Shown: piece after piece, positions 37,685 through 47,163 of the stretch
How the letters are laid out: every line of letters starts with the position of its first letter
How positions within the stretch are numbered: position 1 is the stretch's first letter
Origin: Lachnospiraceae bacterium C1.1
GTDB taxonomy: Bacteria > Bacillota > Clostridia > Lachnospirales > Lachnospiraceae
Reading direction: 5' to 3'
Length of the DNA stretch: 64,000 bases
Assembly: GCA_030434875.1 (NCBI GenBank)
Contig: JAUISW010000001.1
Span: forward strand, 2,057,501 to 2,121,500
The notes under the pieces: model-generated
Told to the model about the DNA's origin: nothing
Database searches by the model: none
Seen by the model: the letters and a program-made list of their open reading frames with translations, nothing else
Made by a program: the position numbers and the translations under genes

Positions 37685-39090
37685 TTTACGCCCTGTCTCG
37701 TATCCTCAAGTATAATACCCTTAGCCGCAAGTTCATCTCTGATCTCATCAGCCCTCTTAAAATCTTTATTCTTTCTTGCAGCCTGACGTTCTTCTATAAG
37801 CGCCTCAATATCAGCATCAAGAAGTTCTTCCTCTTTCTCAACTTTAACACCCAGGATGTCTGTAAGCTCGATAAGCTCGTCCTTGAGCGCCTTAAGATAT
37901 TCAGCTGAACTGTTCTCATCAGCATTTGTATTTACAAACTTTACAAGCTCAAATATCGCTGAAATTGCATCTGCAGTATTGAGATCGTCATCCATTGCAT
38001 CATCAAATTTCTTTGAGAAGCCCTCTGCTTCAGCTTTCTTCTTTGTCTCTTCCTCTGACATTGCTCCATCAGCAGCATTCTTAAGCAAAAACTTCAAATG
38101 CTCCACAGAAGTTGTGATCCTCTCAAGTCCATTCTTTGCAGACTCCATAAGATCAGCAGAGAAATTCAAAGGACTTCTGTACTGAGCTGTAAGCATAAAG
38201 AACCTCAACACATTAAGGTCGTATTTTGCAGCAATATCCCTTACCGTGAAGAAATTACCAAGGGATTTACTCATCTTAACATTATCAATATTTAAGAATC
38301 CATTATGCATCCAGTAATTTGCAAAAGGCTTTCCGTTTGCTGCCTCTGACTGTGCGATCTCGTTTTCATGATGAGGGAAGATCAGATCCTCTCCGCCTGC
38401 ATGGATATCGATAGTCTCGCCAAGATATTTTTTAGCCATTACCGAACATTCAATATGCCAGCCCGGTCTGCCCTCGCCCCAGGGTGATACCCAGAAAGGC
38501 TCTCCTTCTTTTTTAGGCTTCCAGAGAACAAAATCGAAATCATCTTCTCTTTCCTCTGTTCCGGCAACCTTCAGTGTGTGGCCCTCAGAACGGTGTCCTG
38601 ACTCAAGGTCATCCAGATTTTTATGTGAAAGCTTTCCGTAATCCTTGAATTTTTTTGTCCTGAAATATACGGTTCCATCAGAAGTTGCATAAGCATAACC
38701 ATCATCTATGAGCTTTGATATCATCTCTATCATACCTGAGATTTCTTCTGTAGCCTTAGGATGGGTACATGCCGGCATTACATTCATGCCGTCCATATCC
38801 TTTTTGCATTCCTCTATATAACGCTCAGATATCTCTTCTGTCGAAAGATGCTCTTCATTTGCCTTTTTTATTATCTTATCATCAACATCCGTGAAGTTCG
38901 ACACATAATTGACCTCGTATCCCTTATGAGTCATATAACGTCTGAAAGTATCAAAGACTATCATCGGGCGGGCATTTCCTATATGTATAAGGTTATATAC
39001 TGTAGGTCCGCAGACATACATGCTTATTTTGCCTTCCTCTATGGGCTTGAATTCTTCCTTCCTTCTTGTAAGTGTATTATAAATTCTCAT
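37666..39090 (-). CDS. cysS: Cysteinyl-tRNA synthetase
   Basis: Class I synthetase of 474 residues. The zinc/active-site start is [19 protein letters not shown], with the GWHIECS zinc motif and [10 protein letters not shown]. The upstream ATG at 39117 is replaced by the one at 39090, which has AGGAG. It overlaps the end of cysE by 14 bp, matching the conserved cysE-cysS pairing. Confidence 0.97.
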   Translation of the reverse strand: MRIYNTLTRRKEEFKPIEEGKISMYVCGPTVYNLIHIGNARPMIVFDTFRRYMTHKGYEVNYVSNFTDVDDKIIKKANEEHLSTEEISERYIEECKKDMDGMNVMPACTHPKATEEISGMIEMISKLIDDGYAYATSDGTVYFRTKKFKDYGKLSHKNLDDLESGHRSEGHTLKVAGTEEREDDFDFVLWKPKKEGEPFWVSPWGEGRPGWHIECSVMAKKYLGETIDIHAGGEDLIFPHHENEIAQSEAANGKPFANYWMHNGFLNIDNVKMSKSLGNFFTVRDIAAKYDLNVLRFFMLTAQYRSPLNFSADLMESAKNGLERITTSVEHLKFLLKNAADGAMSEEETKKKAEAEGFSKKFDDAMDDDLNTADAISAIFELVKFVNTNADENSSAEYLKALKDELIELTDILGVKVEKEEELLDADIEALIEERQAARKNKDFKRADEIRDELAAKGIILEDTRQGVKWKRAD

Positions 39091-39796
39091 TATCCTTTTC
39101 TCCTGCTTTTCTTTCAAGATTTCTGACTGTATTTTCGAGTTCCAGAAGTCTGTTGGTTATCTCGGAATTAGCATGTTTCAATCCTGTAATATCATCTGTT
39201 ACAGGGTCAGGCAGATCTGTCTGAACCATGTCCTCTCTCGGAATGTGAACATTATGATATTTGACAACTCTTCCCGGAACTCCGACAACCGTACAGTTTG
39301 CCGGAACTTCATTCAGCACCACCGAACCGGCACCGATCTTTGAATTCTCTCCAACCGTAAAGCTTCCAAGAACTTTAGCACCTGTCGATATCATTACATT
39401 GTCCTTGATGGTTGGATGTCGTTTTCCGCACTCCTTACCGGTACCTCCAAGTGTCACTCCCTGGAAAAGCGTTACGTTATCACCAATTTCCGTAGTCTCT
39501 CCGATAATTACCCCGGCACCATGATCTATGAAAAACCCTTTTCCTATCTTTGCTCCGGGATGTATCTCTATTCCCGTAGAGTTTCTTGCATACTGCGAGA
39601 TAAATCTCGCAATTATATAGTGTTTTTTCAAATAAAAACGATGTGCAATCCTGTACCAGAGAACAGCCCAGAAACTCGCATAGAGAAATACTTCAAAAGG
39701 AGAATGCATTGCCGGATCTCTCTCCTTTACTACCTGAATCTCCTCTACCACATAGTCAACAGCCCTGTCTATAAGATTTTTCCTCTTCTTTTTCAT
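39077..39796 (-). CDS. cysE: Serine O-acetyltransferase
   Basis: First step of cysteine synthesis, moving acetyl from acetyl-CoA to serine. It has 239 residues with a left-handed beta-helix of hexapeptide repeats ([38 protein letters not shown]). The C-terminal coiled segment (about 205-239) is longer than in short forms. GGGAG inside the upstream in-frame ATG at 39811 serves the ATG at 39796. Confidence 0.95.
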   Translation of the reverse strand: MKKKRKNLIDRAVDYVVEEIQVVKERDPAMHSPFEVFLYASFWAVLWYRIAHRFYLKKHYIIARFISQYARNSTGIEIHPGAKIGKGFFIDHGAGVIIGETTEIGDNVTLFQGVTLGGTGKECGKRHPTIKDNVMISTGAKVLGSFTVGENSKIGAGSVVLNEVPANCTVVGVPGRVVKYHNVHIPREDMVQTDLPDPVTDDITGLKHANSEITNRLLELENTVRNLERKAGEKDNENL

Positions 39797-39882
39797 ATCG
39801 AATTCTCCCATCGATATTTTTATATCGAATCAGCAATTAATGCCCATTCCTAAAATTAAATGAGCAAAGAATATTCTTTATA

Positions 39883-40410
39883 TCACTTACTGCAGCAGCC
39901 GCTGCAGCCATTTGCCATAACATCATAAGAAACTTCCTTTGGTGTTACCAGAAGACATACAGCCTCGGCTGCAATTCCCTCTTCTCTTCCGGTAAAGCCT
40001 AAATGCTCTTCTGTCGTAGCTTTGACATTAACCTGTGAAATATCGATCTTAAGAGCCTCTGCAATATTTTCTGTCATTTTATCTATATAAGGTCTGAACT
40101 TCGGTCTCTGTGCGATTATTGTCGCATCGATATTCTCAACAAAAAGCATCTTATCTGAAAGCATTTTTCCTACTTTTCTTAAAAGCTGCATTGAATCAGC
40201 TCCCTCATAGGCCGGATCATTATCCGGAAAATGCTTTCCTATATCTCCAAGTGCTGCCGCACCAAGAAGTGCATCCATTACTGCATGAAGGAGCACATCT
40301 GCATCCGAATGTCCAAGGAGACCCTTTTCATGCGGAATATCAACTCCTCCGATTATAAGACGTCTGTTCTCTACGAGAGCATGTACGTCGTAGCCTTTAC
40401 CTATTCTCAA
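39883..40410 (-). CDS. ispF: 2-C-methyl-D-erythritol 2,4-cyclodiphosphate synthase
   Basis: Enzyme of the non-mevalonate isoprenoid pathway, 175 residues. Metal ligands are in GYDVHALVE (Asp8, His10) and [29 protein letters not shown]. The substrate loop is HFPDNDP, and [19 protein letters not shown] follows. The last ten residues ([10 protein letters not shown]) form a Cys-rich tail not usual for the family. It lies 86 bp before cysE. Confidence 0.96.
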   Translation of the reverse strand: MRIGKGYDVHALVENRRLIIGGVDIPHEKGLLGHSDADVLLHAVMDALLGAAALGDIGKHFPDNDPAYEGADSMQLLRKVGKMLSDKMLFVENIDATIIAQRPKFRPYIDKMTENIAEALKIDISQVNVKATTEEHLGFTGREEGIAAEAVCLLVTPKEVSYDVMANGCSGCCSK

Positions 40411-40431
40411 ATTTTTCCTCCGTTCAAGTCC

Positions 40432-41568
40432 TTAGCCGAGCCTGTTGGCGATTGTATGCACGGCAACTCCGTTAACCTCTACATTATCATCGACTTCTAT
40501 AACGAGGCATTTCTTTCCGTCGATAACCTTTGCCTCGAGTTTATCGAGATATTCAGGACTCACATGAATTTCTATATCCGGTGTTTTAACAGAAAACTTC
40601 TTTTCCTGTATGTTGCTTATAACGATCTCCGCATCATCGCCTGCCAAATCCTCAAAACGCTCATTAAAATGATCAAGTTTTTCTTCACTGGCTCCGCTTT
40701 CTGCGAAAATCTTTTTTAATTCCGGTGCCTTAAGCCTTACCGGATCAGGATTCTCACGATTTTCCTCAACTATTCCGGCGATCGACTCCTGAATATTTTT
40801 CATGGTTTCGATATCACCATCATCTCCCATAGTCTCTGATACCAGACTCCGGAAGGATTCCTTCTGACTTCCGGCAGACAGAGGAGCTTCTGCTCCAAAC
40901 ACTTCTGCTATGAAGTCTTCCATTATTTCTTCACTTTTTCTCGAATAATAAAGGACCTCGTGAATGTCTGTCTGGCGATCGTTAAAAGCCGGGAACAAAA
41001 AGCCCTTATCAGGAGCCTTAACTACCCATTCCTGCTTTAATTCACCGATACGGTTCTTCTCTACATCAACGCCAAGTTCACCTTTTGAAAGTTCAACAGG
41101 GCATATACAGCAGAGAATGTAATTATAAACATAATCCGAAGCATCATCCATTTCAAGCTCATCGCTTGCTTTTCCAGGAATATCATAAGATGCATAAACT
41201 GTAAGAATACAGTATTTTGCAGGATTATCATAGTTATTTATTATTTTATTATAAAACTCATCAAGCAGATCTTCATCAGTCAGCTCGCTCTGACGAAGAC
41301 GCATGAGAAATTCCTGTCTTCCGCCGGCAGCTTCCTCTGCAAGAGGAAATTCAAGAGGCATTATCGTCTTGCCTATTGTTCCGGTGAGTATCTTCTTGAA
41401 AAATGCGAGATACTTGTGCATCTCTTCTTCAGGAAGTGAAAGGAATGAATCCTTTGAAACTATTTTTTTCTCTTTCTCAGTACCGACGTAACAGGTACAG
41501 ATACGCTCTATGGTACATTTATCCGGAGTAAATTGTTTTTTTATCTCAGCGATTTCTGTCTTATTCAT
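40432..41568 (-). CDS. DUF4317 family protein
   Basis: A 378-residue protein of unknown function, found mainly in Clostridia. Recognisable segments are MNKTEIAEIKKQFTPDKCTIERI at the start, CCICPVELSKGELG in the middle, and the C-terminal YLDKLEAKVIDGKKCLVIEVDD. It is acidic and soluble. It lies 21 bp upstream of ispF. A perfect 9-bp palindrome (41592-41610) sits at its predicted transcript start. Confidence 0.82.
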   Translation of the reverse strand: MNKTEIAEIKKQFTPDKCTIERICTCYVGTEKEKKIVSKDSFLSLPEEEMHKYLAFFKKILTGTIGKTIMPLEFPLAEEAAGGRQEFLMRLRQSELTDEDLLDEFYNKIINNYDNPAKYCILTVYASYDIPGKASDELEMDDASDYVYNYILCCICPVELSKGELGVDVEKNRIGELKQEWVVKAPDKGFLFPAFNDRQTDIHEVLYYSRKSEEIMEDFIAEVFGAEAPLSAGSQKESFRSLVSETMGDDGDIETMKNIQESIAGIVEENRENPDPVRLKAPELKKIFAESGASEEKLDHFNERFEDLAGDDAEIVISNIQEKKFSVKTPDIEIHVSPEYLDKLEAKVIDGKKCLVIEVDDNVEVNGVAVHTIANRLG

Positions 41569-41615
41569 TTTATAACTTCCTTGTCTGATTCTTGCTGATT
41601 AAATCAGCAAAGCTA

Positions 41616-41621
41616 ATTATA
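41616..41621 (-). promoter_or_regulatory. Extended -10 of DUF4317 gene
   Basis: TGATATAAT with a weak -35. The palindrome TTGCTGATT-A-AATCAGCAA lies just downstream at 41592-41610. Confidence 0.45.
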
Positions 41622-41733
41622 TCATATCTGTTCATTGTCGTGAACATAAAAATCTTGTCACGGAAAAGCTCTGATGATATTATAATCAACGGTATTCTCA
41701 GTTGAATACAAGTATAATGCAAGGACAAAGATC

Positions 41734-42606
41734 ATGAAATACAAAAACAAACTTCTAAGAAAGCTCCGGGAATATATGATAATCACTCTCGGAGCAGTTA
41801 TTTATTCCATCGCTTTTTGCTGGTGGTACGAACCAAATAACCTCTCGGTCGGCGGATTTACCGGTATTGCCCAGATCATAAACCACTATTTTCCGGTCAT
41901 TCCCATAGGTATAATGTCCATAGTAATGAATATCCCATTATTTGTAATAGGTGTCAGACTTTTAGGAAAGCATCTGCTGACCTCGTCAATTTATGCCATG
42001 GTAGTTTCATACCTGATAATTGACCTGATCGATTCCCTTTACAGATTCCCGACCTCAGATCCGCTCCTCTGTTCTCTTTTCGGAGGTGTAATGGTAGGTG
42101 TATCAGCCGGGATCATGATGCTCGCAGGTTCGACCACCGGAGGCAGTGAACTTCTTGCAAGACTTCTTAAGTACAAATACCGTCATATTCCTATAGGAAA
42201 TTTTGTACTGGCGATCGATCTGATAGTCATTCTTAACTATACAATGGCATTTCACAGCTTTAACAACGCCCTTTACGGAATTATCGCCCTCTATGTAACA
42301 TCTGTCGCCATGAACAATATAATCTACGGCTCAGATACCGCAAAAATGGCCTATATCATAAGCGATAAGTCAGAAGAGATCACCGCAGGTCTCCTGGATC
42401 TTGATTTCGGAGTAACCATACTCGACGGAAAAGGCGCATATAGCGGAAATCCCGCCAAAGTTATCATGTGCGTTTTCAAATCCAGAGAGATTGCAGCCAT
42501 AAAAGAGCTTGTAAGCGATATAGATAAAGATGCTTTTATAATTGTTTGTGAGGCTCATGAAGTCATGGGTGAAGGCTTCGGTAAAAATTCACCTTCGTCT
42601 TTATAA
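41734..42606 (+). CDS. YitT-family membrane protein
   Basis: A 290-residue protein with five or six hydrophobic segments (DUF161 repeat) followed by a soluble C-terminal DUF2179 domain (about 205-280). Typical segments are PNNLSVGGFTGIAQIIN and AGSTTGGSELLARLLKYK. The function of the family is unknown; transport is possible. AAGGA lies before the ATG. It is divergent from the DUF4317 gene. Confidence 0.9.
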   Translation: MKYKNKLLRKLREYMIITLGAVIYSIAFCWWYEPNNLSVGGFTGIAQIINHYFPVIPIGIMSIVMNIPLFVIGVRLLGKHLLTSSIYAMVVSYLIIDLIDSLYRFPTSDPLLCSLFGGVMVGVSAGIMMLAGSTTGGSELLARLLKYKYRHIPIGNFVLAIDLIVILNYTMAFHSFNNALYGIIALYVTSVAMNNIIYGSDTAKMAYIISDKSEEITAGLLDLDFGVTILDGKGAYSGNPAKVIMCVFKSREIAAIKELVSDIDKDAFIIVCEAHEVMGEGFGKNSPSSL

Positions 42607-42607
42607 A

Positions 42608-42662
42608 AAATAAAAGAGCACAGATCCTGATATTTCTCAGATTGATCTGCGCTCTTTTTAAT
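42608..42662. terminator. Bidirectional terminator
   Basis: AAAAGAGC-A-CAGATC pairs with GATCTG-C-GCTCTTTTT around a loop. It lies between convergent yitT-like and ackA. Confidence 0.8.
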
Positions 42663-42670
42663 TATTAAGA

Positions 42671-43864
42671 TTAAAGGACTGAAGCTGTCTGACGTGCTAT
42701 AGACATTTCCTCGTCTGTAGGGATTACATATACCTTAACCTTTGAATCAGGCTTTGAAATAACTGCAACACCATCTGCATTCTTGTTAAGTTCATCATCA
42801 ACATCTGCACCGATAACGTGAAGTCTCTCTGAAACAAGCTTACGGATAAGATAGCTGTGCTCACCGACACCTGCTGTGAATGTGATAGCATCAACGCCAT
42901 CCATTGCAACAGCATATGCTCCAACATATTTAGCAATTCTGTATGTATAAGCATTGAGAGCTCTTACAGCCTTCTCATTACCCTTGAAATACTCATCTGT
43001 AAGGTCTCTGATATCTGATGAAAAATCATCTGAAAGACCGTAAACACCTGATTTTTTGTTTAATATCTCAAATATCTCATCATAGCTCTTGTTTTCAGCC
43101 TGAGCCATAGCATGAACAACTTCCGGATCAAGTGAACCGCATCTTGTTCCCATGATGAGTCCGTCAAGAGGTGTATATCCCATTGAAGTATCAACTGACT
43201 TGCCGTTCTTTACAGCAGTAACTGATGCACCGTTTCCGATATGGCAGGTGATGATCTTGCAATCCTCTTTTGCCTTGCCAAGTTCTTTTGCTGTCTCAAT
43301 AGCAACGTACTCATGGCTCATGCCGTGGAAACCATAACGACGGATCTTATACTTCTCATAATATTTATAAGGAATTCCGAAAAGATAAGCCTCTTCAGGA
43401 AGTGTTGAATGGAATGCGGTATCAAATACAGCTACCATCTTTGTATCAGGCATTCCCTTCTGGCAGGCACGGATACCCATAAGGCATACCGGATTGTGAA
43501 GAGGTGCAAGATTGTTAAGCTCCTCGAGTTCCTTAAGGTTTTTCTCATTAAGAACCGTAGGCTTTGTAAACTTATCTCCGCCGTGAACAAAACGATGTCC
43601 TACAGCATCGATCTCTGCAAGTGACTTTATAACGCCCTCTGAAGGGTCTGTAAGTGTATCAACGATAACCTTTACAGCCTCATCATGTGTCGGAAGTGCA
43701 ACATCTCTCTCTGACTTCTGACCATCTGCCGGATTATAAACAAAATGTCCCTTATCTGAGCCTATACGCTCGCAAAGACCCTTTGCCATTACTTTCTCTG
43801 ATTCAGTTTCAATAAGCTGAAACTTAAGCGATGAACTACCGCAATTGACTACAAGAATTTTCAT
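42671..43864 (-). CDS. ackA: Acetate kinase
   Basis: Makes ATP from acetyl phosphate in fermentation. It has 397 residues. Signatures are KILVVNCGSSSLKFQL at the N-terminus, VAVFDTAFHSTLPEEAY, RRYGFHGMSHEYV (catalytic region) and THLGNGAS-like CHIGNGASVTAV. AAGGAG before the ATG at 43864 sets the start; the frame is open further but without such a site. No pta is adjacent, unlike in many bacteria. Confidence 0.97.
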   Translation of the reverse strand: MKILVVNCGSSSLKFQLIETESEKVMAKGLCERIGSDKGHFVYNPADGQKSERDVALPTHDEAVKVIVDTLTDPSEGVIKSLAEIDAVGHRFVHGGDKFTKPTVLNEKNLKELEELNNLAPLHNPVCLMGIRACQKGMPDTKMVAVFDTAFHSTLPEEAYLFGIPYKYYEKYKIRRYGFHGMSHEYVAIETAKELGKAKEDCKIITCHIGNGASVTAVKNGKSVDTSMGYTPLDGLIMGTRCGSLDPEVVHAMAQAENKSYDEIFEILNKKSGVYGLSDDFSSDIRDLTDEYFKGNEKAVRALNAYTYRIAKYVGAYAVAMDGVDAITFTAGVGEHSYLIRKLVSERLHVIGADVDDELNKNADGVAVISKPDSKVKVYVIPTDEEMSIARQTASVL

Positions 43865-44064
43865 AACCTTCTCCTTAATATTTTGATTTGCAGGGCGGAT
43901 ATTTATGATAACCATCCTCAATTCCTGTACTATTAATAATACAAGCAAAATAATAATTTGAAAAGCCACTGTTAATTCTTTAACACGTTTTTTACTTATT
44001 TATCTATAAGTTTTACTGATAAAAAAAATTAAAAAACTGATAAAAAAAAAAATTAAAAAAGTTG

Positions 44065-44093
44065 TTGACATCCTTTTAGATTTGCTGTATATT
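44065..44093 (+). promoter_or_regulatory. Promoter of tandem tRNA-Gly genes
   Basis: TTGACA (44065-44070), 17-bp spacer and TATATT (44088-44093), 33 bp before the first tRNA. Confidence 0.82.
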
Positions 44094-44125
44094 ATTACTT
44101 GCGTCTGACAGAGACGACAAGCGAT

Positions 44126-44198
44126 GCGATAGTAGCTTAGCTGGTAAAGCGCCACCTTGCCAAGGTGGAGACCGCGGGTTCGAATCCCGTCTATCGCT
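44126..44198 (+). tRNA. tRNA-Gly (anticodon GCC), copy 1
   Basis: 73 nt. The acceptor is GCGATAG/CTATCGC with discriminator T, the anticodon loop is TTGCCAA and the T-arm is GGGTTCGAATCCC. No CCA is encoded. Confidence 0.97.
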
Positions 44199-44252
44199 CT
44201 TAACAATTTCATTTCTCCGCGCTGACCGGTTTTAACCGGCAGTTATATAAAT

Positions 44253-44325
44253 GCGATAGTAGCTTAGCTGGTAAAGCGCCACCTTGCCAAGGTGGAGACC
44301 GCGGGTTCGAATCCCGTCTATCGCT
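44253..44325 (+). tRNA. tRNA-Gly (anticodon GCC), copy 2
   Basis: Identical in all 73 positions to the copy 54 bp upstream. The spacer holds a small palindrome (CCGGTTTTAACCGG, 44226-44239) that could help processing. Confidence 0.97.
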
Positions 44326-44328
44326 CGC

Positions 44329-44357
44329 AAAGCACTCAATTAAGAGTGCTTTTTTAT
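44329..44357 (+). terminator. tRNA-Gly terminator
   Basis: AAAGCACTC/GAGTGCTTT stem (44329-44337 with 44344-44352) followed by T-run. It is separate from the terminator of the opposing RNA gene at 44392-44440. Confidence 0.88.
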
Positions 44358-44391
44358 TTTATTATTCCAATAAAACTAGTATCCATGAAAA

Positions 44392-44440
44392 TAAAAAAAG
44401 GAGCACAGTGCATTTTAATTCCCCAATGCACTGCACTCCT
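44392..44440 (-). terminator. Terminator of large ncRNA
   Basis: 15-position stem (44425-44439 with 44400-44414; two pairs are G-U) followed on the minus strand by T7. Confidence 0.88.
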
Positions 44441-44928
44441 TTTATTTATTTAATCCTAAACCCTCTCCTATCTGTGTGATCTTTCGCACGCTTCAACTAT
44501 TATTCTAAATGTTAAAGGGAGCATCGTTCACGATCGATAATTCCGACACTCCCTCAACTATTTGATTCATCTGAACATCCCATTGGACCGTACCTCTCAA
44601 TCTGCTTTTCGATAATCAAGTCATTTCTTCACGTTGGACATTACCCTTGTCTCCTCTCGAGACCCATAATATGATATGTATTCTTATGTCCCGCCTTGAG
44701 ATATCTACTTCGCATTTTATGCTGTCTGATGAAACAACTACATATTAAATTTTGATGAATAGTACTTCTTGAACTAAGCGCTTAACTAAGAGGTTGACTT
44801 GGAAATTTCATTGTCCGGTGGTCTGTACCTCCAATCTTATGTAATCCGAACTGTAACACCTTTCTTTATCATTTTTCTCTTTAGGAACCTCCTTTTGTTC
44901 CTTAATTGAAAACCTCTTGTGTTTTGAT
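44392..44928 (-). ncRNA. Large structured noncoding RNA, ROOL-like candidate
   Basis: About 537 nt with its own strong promoter (TTGACA-17-TATAGT at 44935-44963) and a strong terminator. It has no long ORF. Helices readable on the minus strand include: an 8-bp long-range pair (44911-44918 with 44788-44795); a 6-bp hairpin (44897-44902 with 44883-44888); GGACAT/ATGTCC (44686-44691 with 44636-44641) enclosing GTCTC/GAGAC (44659-44663 with 44649-44653); GGGAG/CTCCC (44549-44553 with 44517-44521) enclosing an ATCG-TGAA-CGAT hairpin; and the terminal stem. A 10-nt palindrome TAAGCGCTTA lies at 44775-44784. Size and position next to tRNA genes fit ROOL RNAs, known from rumen Firmicutes. I cannot confirm the class without a covariance search. 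It does not look like RNase P, tmRNA or 6S RNA. Confidence 0.72.
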
Positions 44929-44934
44929 GTTTAT

Positions 44935-44963
44935 ACTATACTACTCGCTGTCTAAATTGTCAA
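44935..44963 (-). promoter_or_regulatory. Promoter of large ncRNA
   Basis: TTGACA (44958-44963), exact 17-bp spacer and TATAGT (44935-44940). This is near consensus, implying high expression. Confidence 0.82.
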
Positions 44964-45088
44964 CACTATTTTTAAATATTTATATAATTATCTGACTAAA
45001 TGCTTATTTTACGCATCTTTTCGCACATTAATTGTTGTAAAATCAATACTTTCTTGTTTAGGTTATAGCCTGTTGCGTTGTTCCGATT

Positions 45089-45118
45089 TTGACCTATCTG
45101 TCACTAATATGGTAGAAT
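45089..45118 (+). promoter_or_regulatory. degV promoter
   Basis: TTGACC (45089-45094), 18-bp spacer and TAGAAT (45113-45118). A short GGGC-TTAT-GCCC hairpin lies in the leader at about 45132-45143. The 125 bp between this and the ncRNA promoter is AT-rich with nothing else visible. Confidence 0.65.
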
Positions 45119-45164
45119 ATATTGTTTTACAGGGCTTATGCCCCTTTTTATGGAGGTTTTATTT

Positions 45165-46028
45165 ATGAATAAACTGGCAATTGTAACCGATACAGGAAGC
45201 GGTCTCATGCCCGATGAGGGAAAGAAAGACGGAATATTTGTGATTCCGATCCCATTTACTATAAACGGCAGTGAATATTTAGATGGTGTAAACTTAACAA
45301 CAGAAGATTTTTACAGATTCCTTGCAGAAAAGGCAGAAGTACACACTTCACAGCCTACTGCATTGGCTGTAACAGGGCTTTGGGATGAAATACTCAAAAG
45401 CTATGATGAACTTGTGTATATCCCACTCTCAAGCGGTCTTTCAGGTTCATGCGCTTCTGCAAACCTTTATGCAGAGGATTATAATGGACGTGTTCAGGTC
45501 GTAAATAACCAACGCATTTCCGTAACACAGCGTCAGTCCGCATACGATGCTCTTAAGCTTGCCGAAGAGGGTAAAAGCGCTAAGGAGATAAAGGAAATAC
45601 TGGAAGCTTCAAAATTTGACTCAAGCATATATATCATGCTCGACACACTTGATTATTTAAAAAAAGGCGGTCGTGTGACTCCGGCTGCGGCAATGCTGGC
45701 AAAAGTTCTGAACCTGAAGCCGGTTCTGCAGATCCAGGGCGAGAAGCTTGACGCCTTTTCAAAATGCCGTGGAATAAAGCCGGCAAAAAAGATTATGGTA
45801 AATGCCATCAAAGAAGATATTGAAAAGCGTTTTGGCGGACATGATTCAGGCAAAGGATTTCATCTGGCTATCGCCCACACAATGAATTATGACGCAGCCG
45901 AGGAATTTGCCGCAGATCTCCGTGCAGAATTTCCTGACTATGACATTACGATCAATCCCTTATCGCTTGTTATAGCATGTCATATCGGTCCCGGTTCGCT
46001 TGCCTGCGCCGTAAGCAAAGCAATTTAA
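45165..46028 (+). CDS. DegV-family fatty-acid-binding protein
   Basis: Protein of 287 residues that binds a fatty acid and, in related systems, serves a fatty acid kinase (FakB role). Segments are AIVTDTGSGLMPD, VHTSQPTALAV, YIPLSSGLSGSCASA and MLDTLDYLKKGGRVTPAAAMLAKVLNLKPVLQ. GGAGG lies before the ATG at 45165. No fakA-like kinase is nearby. Confidence 0.92.
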   Translation: MNKLAIVTDTGSGLMPDEGKKDGIFVIPIPFTINGSEYLDGVNLTTEDFYRFLAEKAEVHTSQPTALAVTGLWDEILKSYDELVYIPLSSGLSGSCASANLYAEDYNGRVQVVNNQRISVTQRQSAYDALKLAEEGKSAKEIKEILEASKFDSSIYIMLDTLDYLKKGGRVTPAAAMLAKVLNLKPVLQIQGEKLDAFSKCRGIKPAKKIMVNAIKEDIEKRFGGHDSGKGFHLAIAHTMNYDAAEEFAADLRAEFPDYDITINPLSLVIACHIGPGSLACAVSKAI

Positions 46029-46031
46029 CGC

Positions 46032-46069
46032 AAAAGGGTCATGATCCCGTCAGATCATGGCCCTTTTTA
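46032..46069. terminator. Bidirectional terminator
   Basis: AAAAGGG-T-CATGATC pairs with GATCATG-G-CCCTTTT (to 46067) with T-runs, between convergent degV and the SGNH gene. Confidence 0.83.
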
Positions 46070-46085
46070 TAATCCATATATAAAA

Positions 46086-47117
46086 TCAATCTACTGCTAT
46101 TGCATGTGTTTTCAGATAATCCACCCAGAGGTTCATATAATCAGCCTTAATATGAACTCCGTCAGATGTACATTCTTTAGGAAGATAACCTTCCTCATCG
46201 TTAAATACAGAATTAAGGTCGAGGTATGCAACATGTTCATTCTCTGCTACCTCTTTTATACCGGCATTTCTCCTGTCTATGCTCTCATTTGTGAATCGGT
46301 CAGAAGAATCAGCCTTTTCCTTTGTTACATGTATTACGCTGTGGATGTATATAACAGCTTCCGGCTGATAATACTTTATCATATCGATAAGCTGATAATA
46401 ACAAAGATCGAACTTTTCTTCATCGGCCCATCCCATTTCGTTTATTCCGAACATGACATAAACCTTTTTATATTTGCCTGCGTTCGCTTCCATTTCCTGC
46501 AAAAGTGTAAGTTTTCCGGTAGGTGAATCAAACATCGGTTTTGTGAATACCGTATAGATCGCATAACTTTTCTGTGCAAATGCAGCTATATTTTCAAGTC
46601 CTGAATAAAGGCAGAAGCCCTGCATTCTCGAATCACCGATAAAACAGGCATCTCCGGACTCAAAATAATCATCTCCAACTGTGACAAAGCTTCCATAATC
46701 AACGGCAGAAGCCCCATCTCCCTCTGCCTGAACAAATCCCTCAGGATTATTTGCATATTCTTCGTCAGAGGCTATTTCTTTAGCAATTTCCTGCGGATTC
46801 TCTTCTCCTCCGCCGGCAACCTCTACTATATCACTTTCCTCTTCCTCCACGGTATTCCGGCTTACAGCTCCATCCGGAGGAGTCCACATCATTATATCAT
46901 CAACGTCAGGATAATCCTCATTCTCAATTCCAAGCGAACTCATCACCGATGTTTTCAGAACATGAACTGCGGAAGCAACTTCAATTGTCTTGCTCTCGTT
47001 ATTGGCATCTTTCATGCTGTCCTCTGCATATATAAGCCCGGACTGCACAAAAATACCAAATATTGCCATTAAGGCAACAGTCAATATTATAACAATAAAA
47101 AACGGACACTTTTTCAT
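46086..47117 (-). CDS. SGNH/GDSL-type hydrolase, membrane anchored
   Basis: Extracytoplasmic protein of 343 residues with one N-terminal membrane segment and an acidic linker. The C-terminal SGNH domain has ACFIGDSRMQGF (Ser nucleophile), VMFGINEMGW (Asn block) and TSDGVHIKADY (Asp/His). It follows an MBOAT gene by 46 bp. Such pairs usually acetylate surface polymers, with MBOAT exporting the acyl group and the SGNH protein transferring it (family knowledge). Confidence 0.87.
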   Translation of the reverse strand: MKKCPFFIVIILTVALMAIFGIFVQSGLIYAEDSMKDANNESKTIEVASAVHVLKTSVMSSLGIENEDYPDVDDIMMWTPPDGAVSRNTVEEEESDIVEVAGGGEENPQEIAKEIASDEEYANNPEGFVQAEGDGASAVDYGSFVTVGDDYFESGDACFIGDSRMQGFCLYSGLENIAAFAQKSYAIYTVFTKPMFDSPTGKLTLLQEMEANAGKYKKVYVMFGINEMGWADEEKFDLCYYQLIDMIKYYQPEAVIYIHSVIHVTKEKADSSDRFTNESIDRRNAGIKEVAENEHVAYLDLNSVFNDEEGYLPKECTSDGVHIKADYMNLWVDYLKTHAIAVD

Positions 47118-47163
47118 AATAAACCTGCTTCTACCTCTAAAAAACCCTGTTTTCAATCCTGTA

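Noticed and set aside
44000..44212. 70-codon frame antisense to tRNA-Gly
   Set aside because: Composed of tRNA complement; a common false gene.
44392..44928. RNase P, tmRNA or 6S RNA as identity of the RNA gene
   Set aside because: The conserved core of RNase P (GAGGAAAGTCC-type), the tRNA-like ends of tmRNA and the 6S open-bubble layout are not seen, and the length is wrong for 6S.
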